Positions 49,426 through 61,975 of a stretch of DNA of 64,000 bases are shown piece by piece (positions within the stretch are counted from its first letter, which is position 1; each line of letters opens with the position of its first letter). A program made the position numbers and the translations under genes. The notes beneath the pieces are model-generated. The model was not told where the DNA came from, ran no database searches, and saw nothing but the letters and a program-made list of their open reading frames with translations. Source of the stretch: Cavia porcellus (Eukaryota > Chordata > Mammalia > Rodentia > Caviidae); contig NW_026947501.1 in assembly GCF_034190915.1 (NCBI RefSeq), forward strand, positions 5,766,001-5,830,000, read 5' to 3'.

Positions 49426-49633
49426 TCAGAATGGGGAGGTCAGGAAACTTGCAGTTGCAATGTAGGATAGTTTTCTGAAAAACATGGCAGCGTAGTGCGC
49501 ATTTTAAGGGTTTCGAACAGGCCATTCACTAGTAGGAGTGAGAAATACAACATGGTGTGGTGTGAATCGGAGGGCCTGAATCAAGTTAAACAGTGAGTGG
49601 CAATGTAGGATGGTGAAAAGCACCACGGGTTGG
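49426..49633 (+). repeat. Degenerate anchor-like monomer in 51-monomer HOR copy 2
   Basis: Copy of the 38,829 monomer at an offset of 10,597 bp. Confidence 0.6.
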
Positions 49634-50641
49634 TAAACATTAGGAGGTCAGGAAACATGCATTGGCAATGTAGGATAGGTTTCTCAAAAACGTCGCGGGG
49701 TTGTGCAAATTGTAAGGGTTTGTAGCAGGCCATTCACTAGTAGGAGTGAGAAAAACATCAAGGGGTGTTGTAAATCAGAGGTCCTGAATTAGGATAAGCA
49801 GTGAGTGGCAATTAAGAATGGAGCAAAGGACCACGAGGTGGTCAACATGGGGAGGTCAGGAAACACGAAATGGCAATGTAGGATAGGTTACTGAAAAACA
49901 TTGCGGGGTGGTGCGCATTGTAAGGCTTTCTAACAAGCCACTCACAAGTAGGAGAGAAAGAAACATCAAGGGGTGGTGTGAATCCAAGGGCCTGAATCAA
50001 GATAGACAGTTAGTGGCAATGTAGATTGGAGAAAAGCACCACGGGTTGGTGAGCATGGGGAGGTCAGGAAACTTGCAGTGGCACTGTAGGATAGGTTTCT
50101 GAAAAGCATCGCGGGGTGGTGCGCATTGTAAGGATTTCTCAAATGGCATTCACAAGTAGGAGTGAAAAAAACATCACGGGATGGTGTGAGTCAGAGGGCC
50201 TGAATTAGGATAGGCTGTGAGTGGCAATGTAGGATGGAGAACAGCACCACAGGTTTGTCAGCATGGGGAGGCAAGGAAACATGCAGTGGCAAAGTGAATA
50301 GGTTTCTGATAAACATCGCTGGGTGGTGCGAATTGTAAGGGTTTCTAACAGGCCATTCACTAGTAGGAGTGAGAACAACATAACGGGGTGTTGTGAATCG
50401 GAGGGCCTGAATTAGGATACGCATTGAGTGGCAATGTAGGATGGAGAAAAGCACCACATGGTGGTAAGAATGGGGAGGTGAGGAAACATGCAGTGGCAAT
50501 GTAGGATATGTTTCGGAAAAAAAAGTGGGGTAGTGCGCATTGTAAGGTTTTCTAACAGGCAATTCACTAGTAGGAGTGATAAAAACATCACGGGGTGGTG
50601 TGAATCTGAGGGCCTGAATTAGGATAGGCAGTAAGTGGCAA

Positions 50642-52292
50642 TGTAGGATAGAGAAAAGCACCACGGGGTGGTCAGCATGGGGAGTTCTGGAAACATGCAT
50701 TGGCAATGTAGGATAGGTTTCTGAAAAACATCGCCAGGTGGTGCGCATTGTAAGGCTATCTAACAGGCCATTCACTAGTAGGATAGAGAAAGATATCATG
50801 GGGTGGTGTGAATCGGAGGGCCTGAATTAGGAGAGGCAGTGAGTGGCAATGTAAAATGGAGAAAAGCACCATGGTGTGGTCAGCATGGAGAGGTCAGGAA
50901 ACATGCAGTGGCAATGTAGGATAGGTTTCTGAAAAACTTCGCGGGGTGGTTCGCATTGTAAGGGTTTCTAAAAGGCGATTCACAAGTAGGAGTGAGTAAA
51001 ACATCACGGGGTGGTGTGAATCGCAGGACTTGAATTAGGATAGGCTGTTAGTGGCAATGTAGGATGGAGAAAAGCACCACGGGTTTGTCAGCATGGGGAG
51101 GCAAGGAAACATGCAGTGGCAATGTAATATAGGTTTCTGAAAAAAAAAGCGGGTTGGTTCGCATTGTAAGGCTTTCTAACAGGCCATTCACTAGAAGGAG
51201 TGAAAAAAACATCACGGGGTGGTGTTAATCGGAGGGCCTGATTTAGGATAGCAAGTGAGTGGCAATGTCGGATGGAGAAAAGCACCACCGCGTCGTCAGC
51301 ATGGTGAGGTCAGGAAACATGTAGTGGCAATGTAGGATAGGTTTCTGAAAAACATCGGGCGGTGGGGCCAATTTTAAGGGTTTCTAACAGGCCATTCACT
51401 AGTAGCAGTGAGAAATACATCATGTTGTGGTGTGAATCGAAGGGCCTGAGTCAAGATAGACAGTGAGTTTCAATGTTGGATGGAGAAAAGCACCACGGGG
51501 TGGTCAGCATGGTGACGTCACGAAACATGCAGTAGCAATGTAGGATAAGTTTCTGAAAAACATCGCGGGGTGGTGCTCATTGTAAGGGTTTCTAAAAGGC
51601 CTTTCACTAGCCGGAGTGAGAAATACATCATGGTGTGTTGTGAATCAGAGGGCCTGAATTAGAATAAGCATTGAGTGTCAATGTAGGATGGAGAAAAGCA
51701 CCACAGGGTGGACAGCATGGGGAGGTTAGGAAACATTCAGTGGCAATGTAGGATAGGATTTTGAAAAAAAAAAGTGGGGTGGTGCGCATTGTAAGGGTTT
51801 CTAACAGGCCATTCACTAGTAGGAGTGAGAAAACATCACGGGTTTGTGTGAATCTGAGGGCCTGAATTAGGATAGGCAGTGAGTGGCAATGTAGGATGGA
51901 GAAAAGCACCACGGGGTGGTTATCATGCGGATGTCAGGAAACATGCAGTGGCAATATAGGATAGTTTTCTGAAAAACATCACGGGTTGGTGGGGATTGTA
52001 AGGGTTTCTAACTGGCCATTCACTAGTAGGAGTGAGAAAAACCTCATGGGGTCATGTGGATCAGATGTTCTGAATTAGGATAGGCAGTGAGTGCAATGTA
52101 GGATGGGGAAAAGCACCACGGGGTGGTCAGCATGGGGAAGTCAGGAAACATGCAGTGGCAATGTACGATAGGTTTCTGAAAAACATCGCCGGGTGGTGCG
52201 CATTGTAAGGCTTTCAACAGGCCATTAACTTGTAGGAGTGAGAAAAACATCACGGGATGGTGTGAATCGGAGGGCCTGAATAGAATAGGCAG
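50642..52292 (+). repeat. Internal eight-monomer duplication, left arm (51-monomer HOR copy 2)
   Basis: Position-for-position equivalent of 40,045-41,695 shifted by 10,597 bp. It carries the same diagnostic words, which shows that the internal duplication came before the 10.6-kb duplication. Confidence 0.8.
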
Positions 52293-54509
52293 TGAGTGGC
52301 AATGTATGATGGAGAAAAGCACCACGGGGTGGTCAGCATGGGGAGGTCAGGAAACATGCATTGGCAATGTAGGATAGGTTTCTGAAAAACATCGCTGGGT
52401 GATGCGCTTTGTATGGGTTTCTAACAGGCCATTCACTAGTAGGATAGAGAAAGATATCATGGGGTGGTGTGAATCGGAGGGTCTGAATTAGAAGAGGAAG
52501 TGAGTGGCAATGTAAAATGGAGAAAAGCACCATGGTGTGGTCAGCATGGGGAGGTTAGGAAACATTCAGTGGCAATGTAGGATAGGATTTTGAAAAAAAA
52601 GTGGGGTGGTGCTCATTGTAAGGGTTTCTAAAAGGCCTCTCACTAGTAGGAGTGAGAAAAATATCACAGGGTGGTGTGAAGTGCAGGGCCTGAGTAAGTG
52701 TAGGCTGTGAGTGGCAATGTAGGATAGAGAAAAGCACCACGGGGTGGTCAGGAAGGGGAGGTCAGGAAACATGCAGTGGCAATGTAGGATAAGTTTCTGA
52801 AAAACATTGTAGGGTGATGCTCAGTGTAAGGGTTTCTAAAAGGCCTTTCACTTGTAGGAGTGAGAAAAATATCACAGGGTGGTGTGAAGTGCAGGGCCTG
52901 AGTACGTATAGGCTGTGAGTGGCAATATAGGATAGAGAAAAGCACCAAGGGGGGTCAGGATGGGGAGGTCAGGAAACATGCAGTGGCAATGTAGGATAGG
53001 TTTCTGAAAAACATCACCGGGTAGTGCGCATTGTAAGGGTTTGTAGCAGGCCATTCACCAGTAGGAGTGAAAAAAATATCACAGGGTGGTGTGTTTCGGA
53101 GGGCCTGAATTAGGATAGGCATTGAGTGGCAATGAAGTATGTAGAAAAGCACCAGAGGGTGGTCAGCATGGGGAGGTCAGGAAACATGCAGAGGCAATGT
53201 AGGATAGTTTTCTGAAAAACATTACGGGATGGTGCGCATTTGAAGGGTTTCTAACAGGCCATTCACTAGTAGGAGTGAGAAAAACATAATGGGTTGGTGT
53301 GAATCAGATGTTCTGAAATAGGATAGGCAGTGAGTGGCAATGTAGGATGGACAAAAGCACCACGGGGTGATCAGCATGGGGAGGTCAGAAAACATGCATT
53401 GGCAATGTAGGATAGTTTTCTGAAAAATATCGCCTGGTGGTGCGCATTGTAAGGCTTTCTTACAGGCCATTCACTAGTACCAGTGAGAAAAACATCATGG
53501 GGTGGTGTGAATCGGACAGCCTGAATTAAGATAGGCAGTTAATGGCAATGTAGGATAGAGAAAAGCACCATGGGGTGGTCAACACGGGGAGGTCAGGAAA
53601 CAGGCAGTGGGAATGTAGGATAGGTTTCTGAAACACATCGCGGGGTGCTGCGAATTGTAAGGTTTTCTAACAGGCCATTCACTAGATGAAGTGAGAAAAA
53701 CATCACAAGTTGGTTTGAATCGGAGGGCCTGAATCAGGATAGGCAGTGAGTGGCAATGTAGGATGGAGAAAAGCACCACGGTGTGGTCATGATGGGCAGG
53801 TCAGGAAACATGCAGTGGCAATATAGGATAGGTTTCTGAAAAACATCGCAGTGTGGTGCTCATTCTAAGGGTTTCCAAAGGAACTTTCACTAGTAAGAGT
53901 GGGAAAAACATCACGGGCTGGTGTGAATCGGAGGGCCTGAATCAGGATACGCCGTGAGTGGCAATGAAGAATGGAGAAAAGCACCACAGGGTGGTCAGCA
54001 TGGGGAGGTCAGGAAACATGCAGTGGCAATGTAGGATAGGATTCTGAAAAACATCACGGAGTGGTGTGCATTGTAAGGGTTTCTAACTGGCCATTCACTA
54101 GAAGGAGTGAGAAAAACATCACGGCTGATGTGAATCAGATGTTCTGAATTAGGATAGGCAGTGAGTGGCAATGTAGGATGGAGAAAAGCACCACGGGGTG
54201 GTCAGCATGGGGAGGTCAGGAAACATGCATTGGCAATGTAGGATAGGTTTCTGAAAAACATCGCTGGGTGGTGCGCTTTGTATGGGTTTCTAACAGGCCA
54301 TTCACTAGTAGGAGTCAGAACAACAACATGGGGTGGTGTGAATCGGACGGCCTGAATTAGGATCGGCATTGAGTGGCAATGTAGGATGGAGAAAAGCACC
54401 ACAGGGTAGTCAGCATGGGGAGGTCAGGAAACATGCAGTGGCAATGTAGGATAGGATTCTGAAAAACATCGCGGGTTTTTGCGCATTGTAAGGGTTTCTA
54501 ACAGGCCAT

Positions 54510-54546
54510 TCACTCTTAAGAGTGAGAAAAATATAACGGGGGGGGG
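54510..54546 (+). repeat. 16-bp palindrome and poly-G tract (9 G), TGTGTTAATC type
   Basis: G run at 54,538-54,546. It has the same length as its partner 10,597 bp upstream. Confidence 0.88.
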
Positions 54547-55839
54547 TGTGTTAATCGGAATGCCTGAATCAGGATAGGCAGTGAGTGGCAATGTATGATG
54601 GAGAAAAGCACCACGGGGTGGTCAGGAAGGGGAGGTCAGGAAACATGCAGTGGCAATGTAGGATAGGTTTCTGAAAAACATTGCAGGGTGGTGCTCATTG
54701 TAAGGGTTTCTAAAAGGCCTTTCACTAGTAGGAGTGAGAAAAATATCACAGGGTGGTGTGAAGTGCAGGGCCTGAGTAAGTGTAGGCTGTGAGTGGCAAT
54801 GTAGGATAGAGAAAAGCACCACGGGGTGGTCAGGATGGGGAGGTCAGGAAACATGCAGTGGCAATGTAGGATAGGTTTCTGAAAAACATCGCGGGGTAGT
54901 GCGCATTGTAAGGGTTTGTAGCAGGCCATTCACCAGTAGGAGTGAAAAAAACATCACAGGGTGGTGTGTATCGGAGGGCATGAATTAGGATAGGCTGTGA
55001 GTGGCAATGTAGGATGGAGAAAAGCAACACAGGTTTGTCAGCATGGGGAGGCAAGGAAACATGAAGTGGCAATGTAGTATTGGTTTCTAATAAACATCAC
55101 TGGGTGGTGCACTTTGTTTGGGTTTCTAACAGGCCATTCACTAGTAGGAGTGAGAACAACAACAAGGGGTGGTGTGAATCGGAGGGCCTGATTTAGGATA
55201 GGCATTGAGTGGCAATGAAGTATGTAGAAAAGCACCAGAGGGTGGTCAGCATGGGGAGGTCAAAAAACATGCAGAGGCAATGTAGGATAGTTTTCTGAAA
55301 AACATTACGGGATGGTGCACATTGTAAGGGTTTCTAACAGGCCATTCATTAGTAGGAGTGAGAAAAACATAATGGGTTGGTGTGAATCAGATGTTCTGAA
55401 TTAGCATAGGCAGTGAGTGGCAATGTAGGATGGAGAAAAGCACCATGGGGTGGTCAGCATGGGGAGGTCAGAAAACATGCATTGGCAATGTAGGGTAGTT
55501 TTCTGAAAAACATCGCCTGGTGATGCGCATTGTAAGGTTTTCTAACAGGCCATTCACTAGTAGCAGGGACAAAAACAACACGGGGTGGTGTGAATCGGAG
55601 GGCCTGAATTAGGATAGGCAGTTAGTGGCAATGTAGGATAGAGAAAAGCCCTACGGTGTGGTCAGCATGGGGAGGTCAGGAAACAGGCAGTGGGAATGTA
55701 GGATAGGTTTCTGAAACGCATCACGGGGTGCTGCAAATTGTAAGGTTTTCTAACAGGCCATTCAGTAGATGAAGTGAGAAAAATATCACAGGGTGGTTTG
55801 AATCGGAGGGCCTGAATCAGGATAGGCAGTGAGTGGCAA

Positions 55840-57490
55840 TGTAGGATAGAGAAAAGCACCACGGGGTGGTCAGCATGGGGAGTTCTGGAAACATGCATTG
55901 GCAATGTAGGATAGGTTTCTGAAAAACATCGCCAGGTGGTGCGCATTGTAAGGCTATCTAACAGGCCATTCACTAGTAGGATAGAGAAAGATATCATGGG
56001 GTGGTGTGAATCGGAGGGTCTGAATTAGAAGAGGCAATGAGTGGCAATGTAAAATGGAGAAAAGCACCATGCTGTGGTCAGCATGGAGAGGTCAGGAAAC
56101 ATGCAGTGGCAATGTAGGATAGGTTTCTGAAAAACTTCGCGGGGTGGTTCGCATTGTAAGGGTTTCTAAAAGGCGATTCACAAGTAGGAGTGAGTAAAAC
56201 ATCACGGGGTGGTGTGAATCGCAGGACTTGAATTAGGATAGGCTGTTAGTGGCAATGTAGGATGGAGAAAAGCACCACGGGTTTGTCAGCATGGGGAGGC
56301 AAGGAAACATGCAGTGGCAATGTAATATAGGTTTCTAAAAAAAAAGCGGGGTGGTTCGCATTGTAAAGCTTTCTAACAGGCCATTCACTAGTAGGAGTGA
56401 AAAAAACATCACGGGGTGGTGTTAATCGGAGGGCCTGATTTAGGATAGCAAGTGAGTGGCAATGTCGGATGGAGAAAAGCACCACGGCGTCGTCAGCATG
56501 GTGAGGTCAGGAAACATGTAGTGGCAATGTAGGATAGGTTTCTGAAAAACATCGGGCGGTGGGGCCAATTTTAAGGGTTTCTAACAGGCCATTCACTAGT
56601 AGCAGTGAGAAATACATCATGTTGTGGTGTGAATCGAAGGGCCTGAATCAAGATAGACAGTGAGTTTCAATGTCGGATGGAGAAAAGCACCACGGGGTGG
56701 TCAGCATGGTGACGTCACGAAACATGCAGTAGCAATGTAGGATAAGTTTCTGAAAAACATCGCGGGGTGGTGCTCATTGTAAGGGTTTCTAAAAGGCCTT
56801 TCACTAGCCGGAGTGAGAAATACATCATGGTGTGCTGTGAATCAGAGGGCCTGAATTAGAATAAGCATTGAGTGTCAATGTAGGATGGAGAAAAGCACCA
56901 CAGGGTGGTCAGCATGGGGAGGTTAGGAAACATTCAGTGGCAATGTAGGATAGGATTTTGAAAAAAAAAGTGGGGTGGTGCGCATTGTAAGGGTTTCTAA
57001 CAGGCCATTCACTAGTAGGAGTGAGAAAACATCATGGGGTTGTGTGAATCTGAGGGCCTGAATTAGGATAGGCAGTGAGTGGCAATGTAGGATGGAGAAA
57101 AGCACCACGGGGTGGTTATCATGCGGATGTCAGCAAACATGCAGTGGCAATGTAGGATAGTTTTCTGAAAAACATCACGGGTTGGTGCAGATTGTAAGGG
57201 TTTCTAACTGGCCATTCACTGGTAGGAGTGAGAAAAACCTCATGGGGTCATGTGGATCAGATGTTCTGAATTAGGATAGGCAGTGAGTGCAATGTAGGAT
57301 GGGGAAAAGCACCACGGGGTGGTCAGCATGGGGAAGTCAGGAAACATGCAGTGGCAAAGTACGATAGGTTTCTGAAAAACATCGCCGGGTGGTGCGCTTT
57401 GTAAGGTTTCAACAGGCCATTAACTTGTAGGAGTGAGAAAAACATCACGGGATGATGTGAATCGGAGGGCCTGAATAGAATAGGCTGTGA
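55840..57490 (+). repeat. Internal eight-monomer duplication, right arm (51-monomer HOR copy 2)
   Basis: Equivalent of 45,243-46,893 shifted by 10,597 bp. It contains two of the few substitutions separating the 51-monomer copies (56,647 and 57,189). Confidence 0.8.
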
Positions 57491-58032
57491 GTGGCAACGT
57501 AAAGTGGAGAAAAGCACCACGGTGTGGTCAGCATGGGGAGGTCAGGAAACATGCAGTGGCAATGTAGGATAGGTTTCTGAAAAACATCATGGGGTGGTGC
57601 ACATTTTAAGGGTTTCTAACAGGGCATTCCCTAGTAGGAGTGAGAAAAATATAATGTGCTGGTGTGAATCGGAGTGCCTAAATCAGGATAGGCAATGAGT
57701 GGCAATGTAGAATGGAGAAAAGCACGACGGGGTGGTCAGGATGGGGAGGTCATGAAACATGCAGTGGCAATGTAGGATAGGTTTCTGAAACACATGGCAG
57801 CGTAGTGCGCCTTTTAAGGGTTTCTAACATGAAATTCACAAGTAGGAGTGAAAAAAACATCACGGGGTGATGTGAATCAGAGGGCCTGAATTAGGATAGG
57901 CTGTGAGTGGCAATGTAGGATGGAGAAAAGCACTACGTGTTTAGTCAGCATTGGGAAGCAAGGAAACATGCAGTGGCAATGTAGAATAGGTTTCTAATAA
58001 ACATCACTGGGTGGTGCGCTTTGTATGGGTTT

Positions 58033-58140
58033 CTAACAGGCCATTCACTTGTAGGAGTGAGAACAACAACATAGGGTGGTGTGTATCGGAGGGCCTGATT
58101 TAGGATAGGCATTGAGTGGCAATGAAGTATGTAGAAAAGC
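58033..58140 (+). repeat. Transition from 51-monomer HOR to 8-monomer repeats
   Basis: Half a monomer where the match to the 51-monomer unit ends (mismatches at 58,073 and 58,084) and the 8-monomer family begins. The edge is not sharp because neighbouring monomers are similar. Confidence 0.6.
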
Positions 58141-59802
58141 ACCAGAGGGTGGTCAGCATGGGGAGGTCAGGAAACATGCAGAGGCAATGTAGGATAGTTT
58201 TCTGAAAAACATTACGGGATGGTGCGCATTGGAAGGGTTTCTAACAGGCCATTCACTAGTAGGAGTGAGAAAAACATAATGGGTTGGTGTGAATCAGATG
58301 TTCTGAATTAGGATAGGCAGTGAGTGGCAATGTAGGATGGAGAAAAGCACCACGGGGTGGTCAGGATGGGGAGGTCAGAAAACATGCATTGGCAATGTGG
58401 GATAGTTTTCTGAAAAACATCGCCTGGTGGTGCGCATTGTAAGGCTTTCTAACAGGCCATTCACTAGTAGCAGTGAGAAAAACATCACGGGGTGGGGTGA
58501 ATCGGAGGGCCTGAATTAGGATAGGCAGTTAGTGGCAATGTAGGATAGAGAAAAGCGCCACGGGGGGGTCAGCATGGGGAGGTCAGGAAACAGGCAGTGG
58601 GAATGTAGGATAGGTTTCTGAAACACATCGCGTGGTGTTGCGCATTGTAAGGCTTTCTAACAGGCCATTCACTAGTAGCAGTGAGAAAAACAAAACGGGG
58701 TGGTGTGAATCGGAGGGCCTGAATTAGGATAGGCAGTTAGTGGCAATGTAGGATAGAGAAAAGCGCCACGGGGTGGTCAGCATGGGGAGGTCAGGAAACA
58801 GGCAGTGGGAATGTAGGATAGGTTTCTGAAACACATCGCGGGGTGCTGCGAATTGTAAGGTTTTCTAACAGGCCATTCACTAGATGAAGTGAGAAAACCA
58901 TCACAGGGTGCTTTGAATCAGAGGGCCTGAATCAGGATAGGCAGTGAGTGGCAATGTAGGATGGAGAAAAGCACCACGGGGTGGTCATGATGGGCAGGTC
59001 AGGAAACATGCAGTGGCAATATAAGATAGGTTTCTGAAAAACATCGCAGTGTGGTGCTCATTGTAAGGGATTCCAAAGGATCTTTCACTAGTAGGAGTGG
59101 GAAAAACATCACGGGGTGGTGTGATTCGAAGGGCCTGAATCAGGATAGGCCGTGAGTGGCAATGAAGAATCGAGAAACGCTCCACGGGGTGGTCAGGATG
59201 GGGAGGTCAGGAAACATGCAGTGGCAATGTAGGATAGTTTTTTGAAAAACATCACAGAGTGGTGCGCATTGTATGGTTTTCTAACAGGCCATTCACTAGT
59301 AGAAATGAGAAAAACATCATGGTTGGTTTGAATCGGAGGGCCTGAATCAGGATAGGCCGTGAGTGGTAACGTAAAATGGAGAAAAGCAACTAGGGTTGGT
59401 GAGCATGGGGAGGTCAGGAAACATGCAGTGGCAATGTAGGATAAGTTTCTGAAAAACATTGCAGGGTGGTGCTCAGTGTAAGGGTTTCTAAAAGGCCTTT
59501 CACTAGTAGGAGTGAGAAAAATATCACAGGGTGGTGTGAAGTGCAGGGCCTGAGTAAGTATAGGCTGTGAGTGGCAATGTAGGATAGAGAAAAGCACCAA
59601 GGTGGGGTCAGGATGGGGAGGTCAGGAAACATGCATTGGCAATATAGGATAGGTTTCTGAAAAACATCGAAGGGTAGTGCGCATTGTAAGGGTTTGTAGC
59701 AGGCCATTCACCAGTAGGAGTGAAAAAAATATCACAGGGTGGTGTGGATCGGAGGGCCTGAATTAGGATAGGCATTGAGTGGCAATGAAGTATGTAGAAA
59801 AG
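58141..59802 (+). repeat. 8-monomer tandem duplication, copy 1 (1,662 bp)
   Basis: Repeats at an offset of 1,662 bp: 59,193 with 60,855, 59,414 with 61,076, and 59,608 with 61,270. Internal monomers resemble those near 14.9-15.5 kb and 37.6-38.1 kb. Within it, two adjacent monomers near 58.57 and 58.78 kb share the GGCAGTGGGAATGTAGG start, a local monomer duplication. Confidence 0.85.
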
Positions 59803-61464
59803 CACCAGAGGGTGGTCAGCATGGGGAGGTCAGGAAACATGCAGAGGCAATGTAGGATAGTTTTCTGAAAAACATTACGGGATGGTGCGCATTGTAAGGG
59901 TTTCTAACAGGTCATTCACTAGTAGGAGTGAGAAAAACATAATGGGTTGGTGTGAATCAGATGTTCTGAATTAGGATAGGCAGTGAGTCGAAATGTAGGA
60001 TGGAGAAAAGCACCACTTGGTGATCAGCATGGGGAGGTCAGAAAACATGCATTGGCAATGTAGGATAGTTTTCTGAAAAATATCGCCTGGTGGTGCGCAT
60101 TATAAGGCTTTCTTACAGGCCATTCACTAGTAGCAGTGAGAAAAACATCACGGGGTGGGGTGAATCGGAGGGCCTGAATTAGGATAGGCAGTTAGTGGCA
60201 ATGTAGGATAGAGAAAAGCGCCACGGGGTGGTCAGCATGGGGAGGTCAGGAAACAGGCAGTGGGAATGTAGGATAGGTTTCTGAAACACATCGCGTGGTG
60301 GTGCGCATTGTAAGGCTTTCTAACAGGCCATTCACTAGTAGCAGTGAGAAAAACATCACGGGGTGGTGTGAATCGGAGGGTCTGAATTAGGATAGGCAGT
60401 TAGTGGCAATGTAGGATAGAGAAAAGCACCACGGGGTGGTCAGCATGGGGAGGTCAGGAAGCAGGCAGTGGAATGTAGGATAGGTTTCTGAAACACATCG
60501 CGGGGTGCTGCAAATTGTAAGGTTTTCTAACAGGCCATTCACTAGATGAAGTGAGAAAAACATCACAGGGTGGTTTGAATCGGAGGGCCTGAATCAGGAT
60601 AGGCAGTGAGTGGCAATGTAGGATGGAGAAAAGCACCACGGGGTGGTCATGATGGGCAGGTCAGGAAACATGCAGTGGCAATATAGGATAGGTTTCTGAA
60701 AAACATAGCAGTGTGGTGCTCATTGTAAGGAATTCCAAAGGATCTTTCACTAGTAGGAGTGGGAAAAACATCACGGGTTGGTGTGATTCGAAGGGCCTAA
60801 ATCAGGATAGCCCGTGAGTGGCAATGAAGAATGGAGAAACGCTCCACGGGGTGGTCAGGATGGGGAGGTCAGGAAACATGCAGTGGCAATGTAGGATAGT
60901 TTTTTGAAAAACATCACAGAGTGGTGCGCATTGTATGGTTTTCTAACAGGCCATTCACTAGTAGAAGTGAGAAAAACATCAAGGTTGGTTTGAATCGGAG
61001 GGCCTGAATCAGGATAGGCCGTGAGTATTAACGTAAAATGGAGAAAAGCAACTGGGGTTGGTGAGCATGAGGAGGTCAGGAAACATGCAGTGGCATTGTA
61101 GGATAAGTTCCTGAAAAACATTGCAGGGTGGTGCTCAGTGTAAGCGTTTCTAAAAGGCCTTTCACTAGTAGGAGTGAGAAAAATATCACAGGGTGGTGTG
61201 AAGTGCAGGGCCTGAGTAAGTATAGGCTGTGAGTGGCAATGTAGGATAGAGAAAAGCACCAAGGGGGGGTCAGGATGGGGAGGTCAGGAAACATGCAGTG
61301 GCAATGTAGGATAGGTTTCTGAAAAACATCGCGGGGTAGTGCGCATTGTAAGGGTTTGTAGCAGGCCATTCACCAGTAGGAGTGAAAAAAATATCACAGG
61401 GTGGTGTGTTTCGGAGGGCCTGAATTAGGATAGGCATTGAGTGGCAATGAAGTATGTAGAAAAG
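59803..61464 (+). repeat. 8-monomer tandem duplication, copy 2 (1,662 bp)
   Basis: Second copy of the 1,662-bp block, clearly diverged from the first: for example GTGAGTCGAAATG near 59,985 where the array normally has GTGGCAATG, and CACCACTTGGTGATC near 60,010. A third, partial copy runs to about 61.82 kb before the sequence returns to the 51-monomer type. Confidence 0.85.
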
Positions 61465-61949
61465 CACCAGAGGGTGGTCAGCATGGGGAGGTCAGGAAAC
61501 ATGCAGAGGCAATGTAGGATAATTTTCTGAAAAACATTACGGGATGGTGCGCATTGTAAGGGTTTCTAACAGGCCATTCACTAGTAGGAGTGAGAAAAAC
61601 ATAATGGGTTGGTGTGAATCAGATGTTCTGAAATAGGATAGGCAGTGAGTGGCAATGTAGGATGGAGAAAAGCACCACGGGGTGATCAGCATGGGGAGGT
61701 CAGAAAACATGCATTGGCAATGTAGGATAGTTTTCTGAAAAATATCACCTGGTGGTGCGCATTGTAAGGCTTTCTTACAGGCCATTCACTAGTAGCAGTG
61801 AGAAAAACATCATGGGGTGCTGTGAATCGGACAGCCTGAATTAAAATAGGAAGTTAGTGGCAATGTAGGATAGAGAAAAGCGCCATGGGGTGGTCAACAC
61901 GGGGAGGTCAGGAAACAGGCAGTGGGAATGTAGGATAGGTTTCTGAAAC

Positions 61950-61975
61950 ACATCGCGTGTTGTTACGCATTGTAA
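61950..61975 (+). other. Short foreign patch within a monomer
   Basis: GCGTGTTGTTACGCATTG at about 61,955-61,972 matches the monomer type that precedes poly-G tracts (13,067, 20,147, 26,810). Both flanks match the 42,985/53,582 type, which has GCGGGGTGCTGCGAATTG here. This looks like a conversion tract of a few tens of bases. Confidence 0.65.

Larger units (their letters stand above)
47436..58032 (+). repeat. 51-monomer HOR, copy 2 (10,597 bp)
   Basis: Tandem copy of 36,839-47,435. Reading the two side by side I found only a few substitutions, for example at 49,782 (T, G in copy 1), 56,647 (A versus G) and 57,189 (A versus G). I found no length difference, and even A runs of 9-10 bases and the 9-G run keep their length. 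Identity continues about 40 bp past the formal end and breaks at 58,073 and 58,084. My comparison was by eye and may have missed some differences. Confidence 0.92.
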
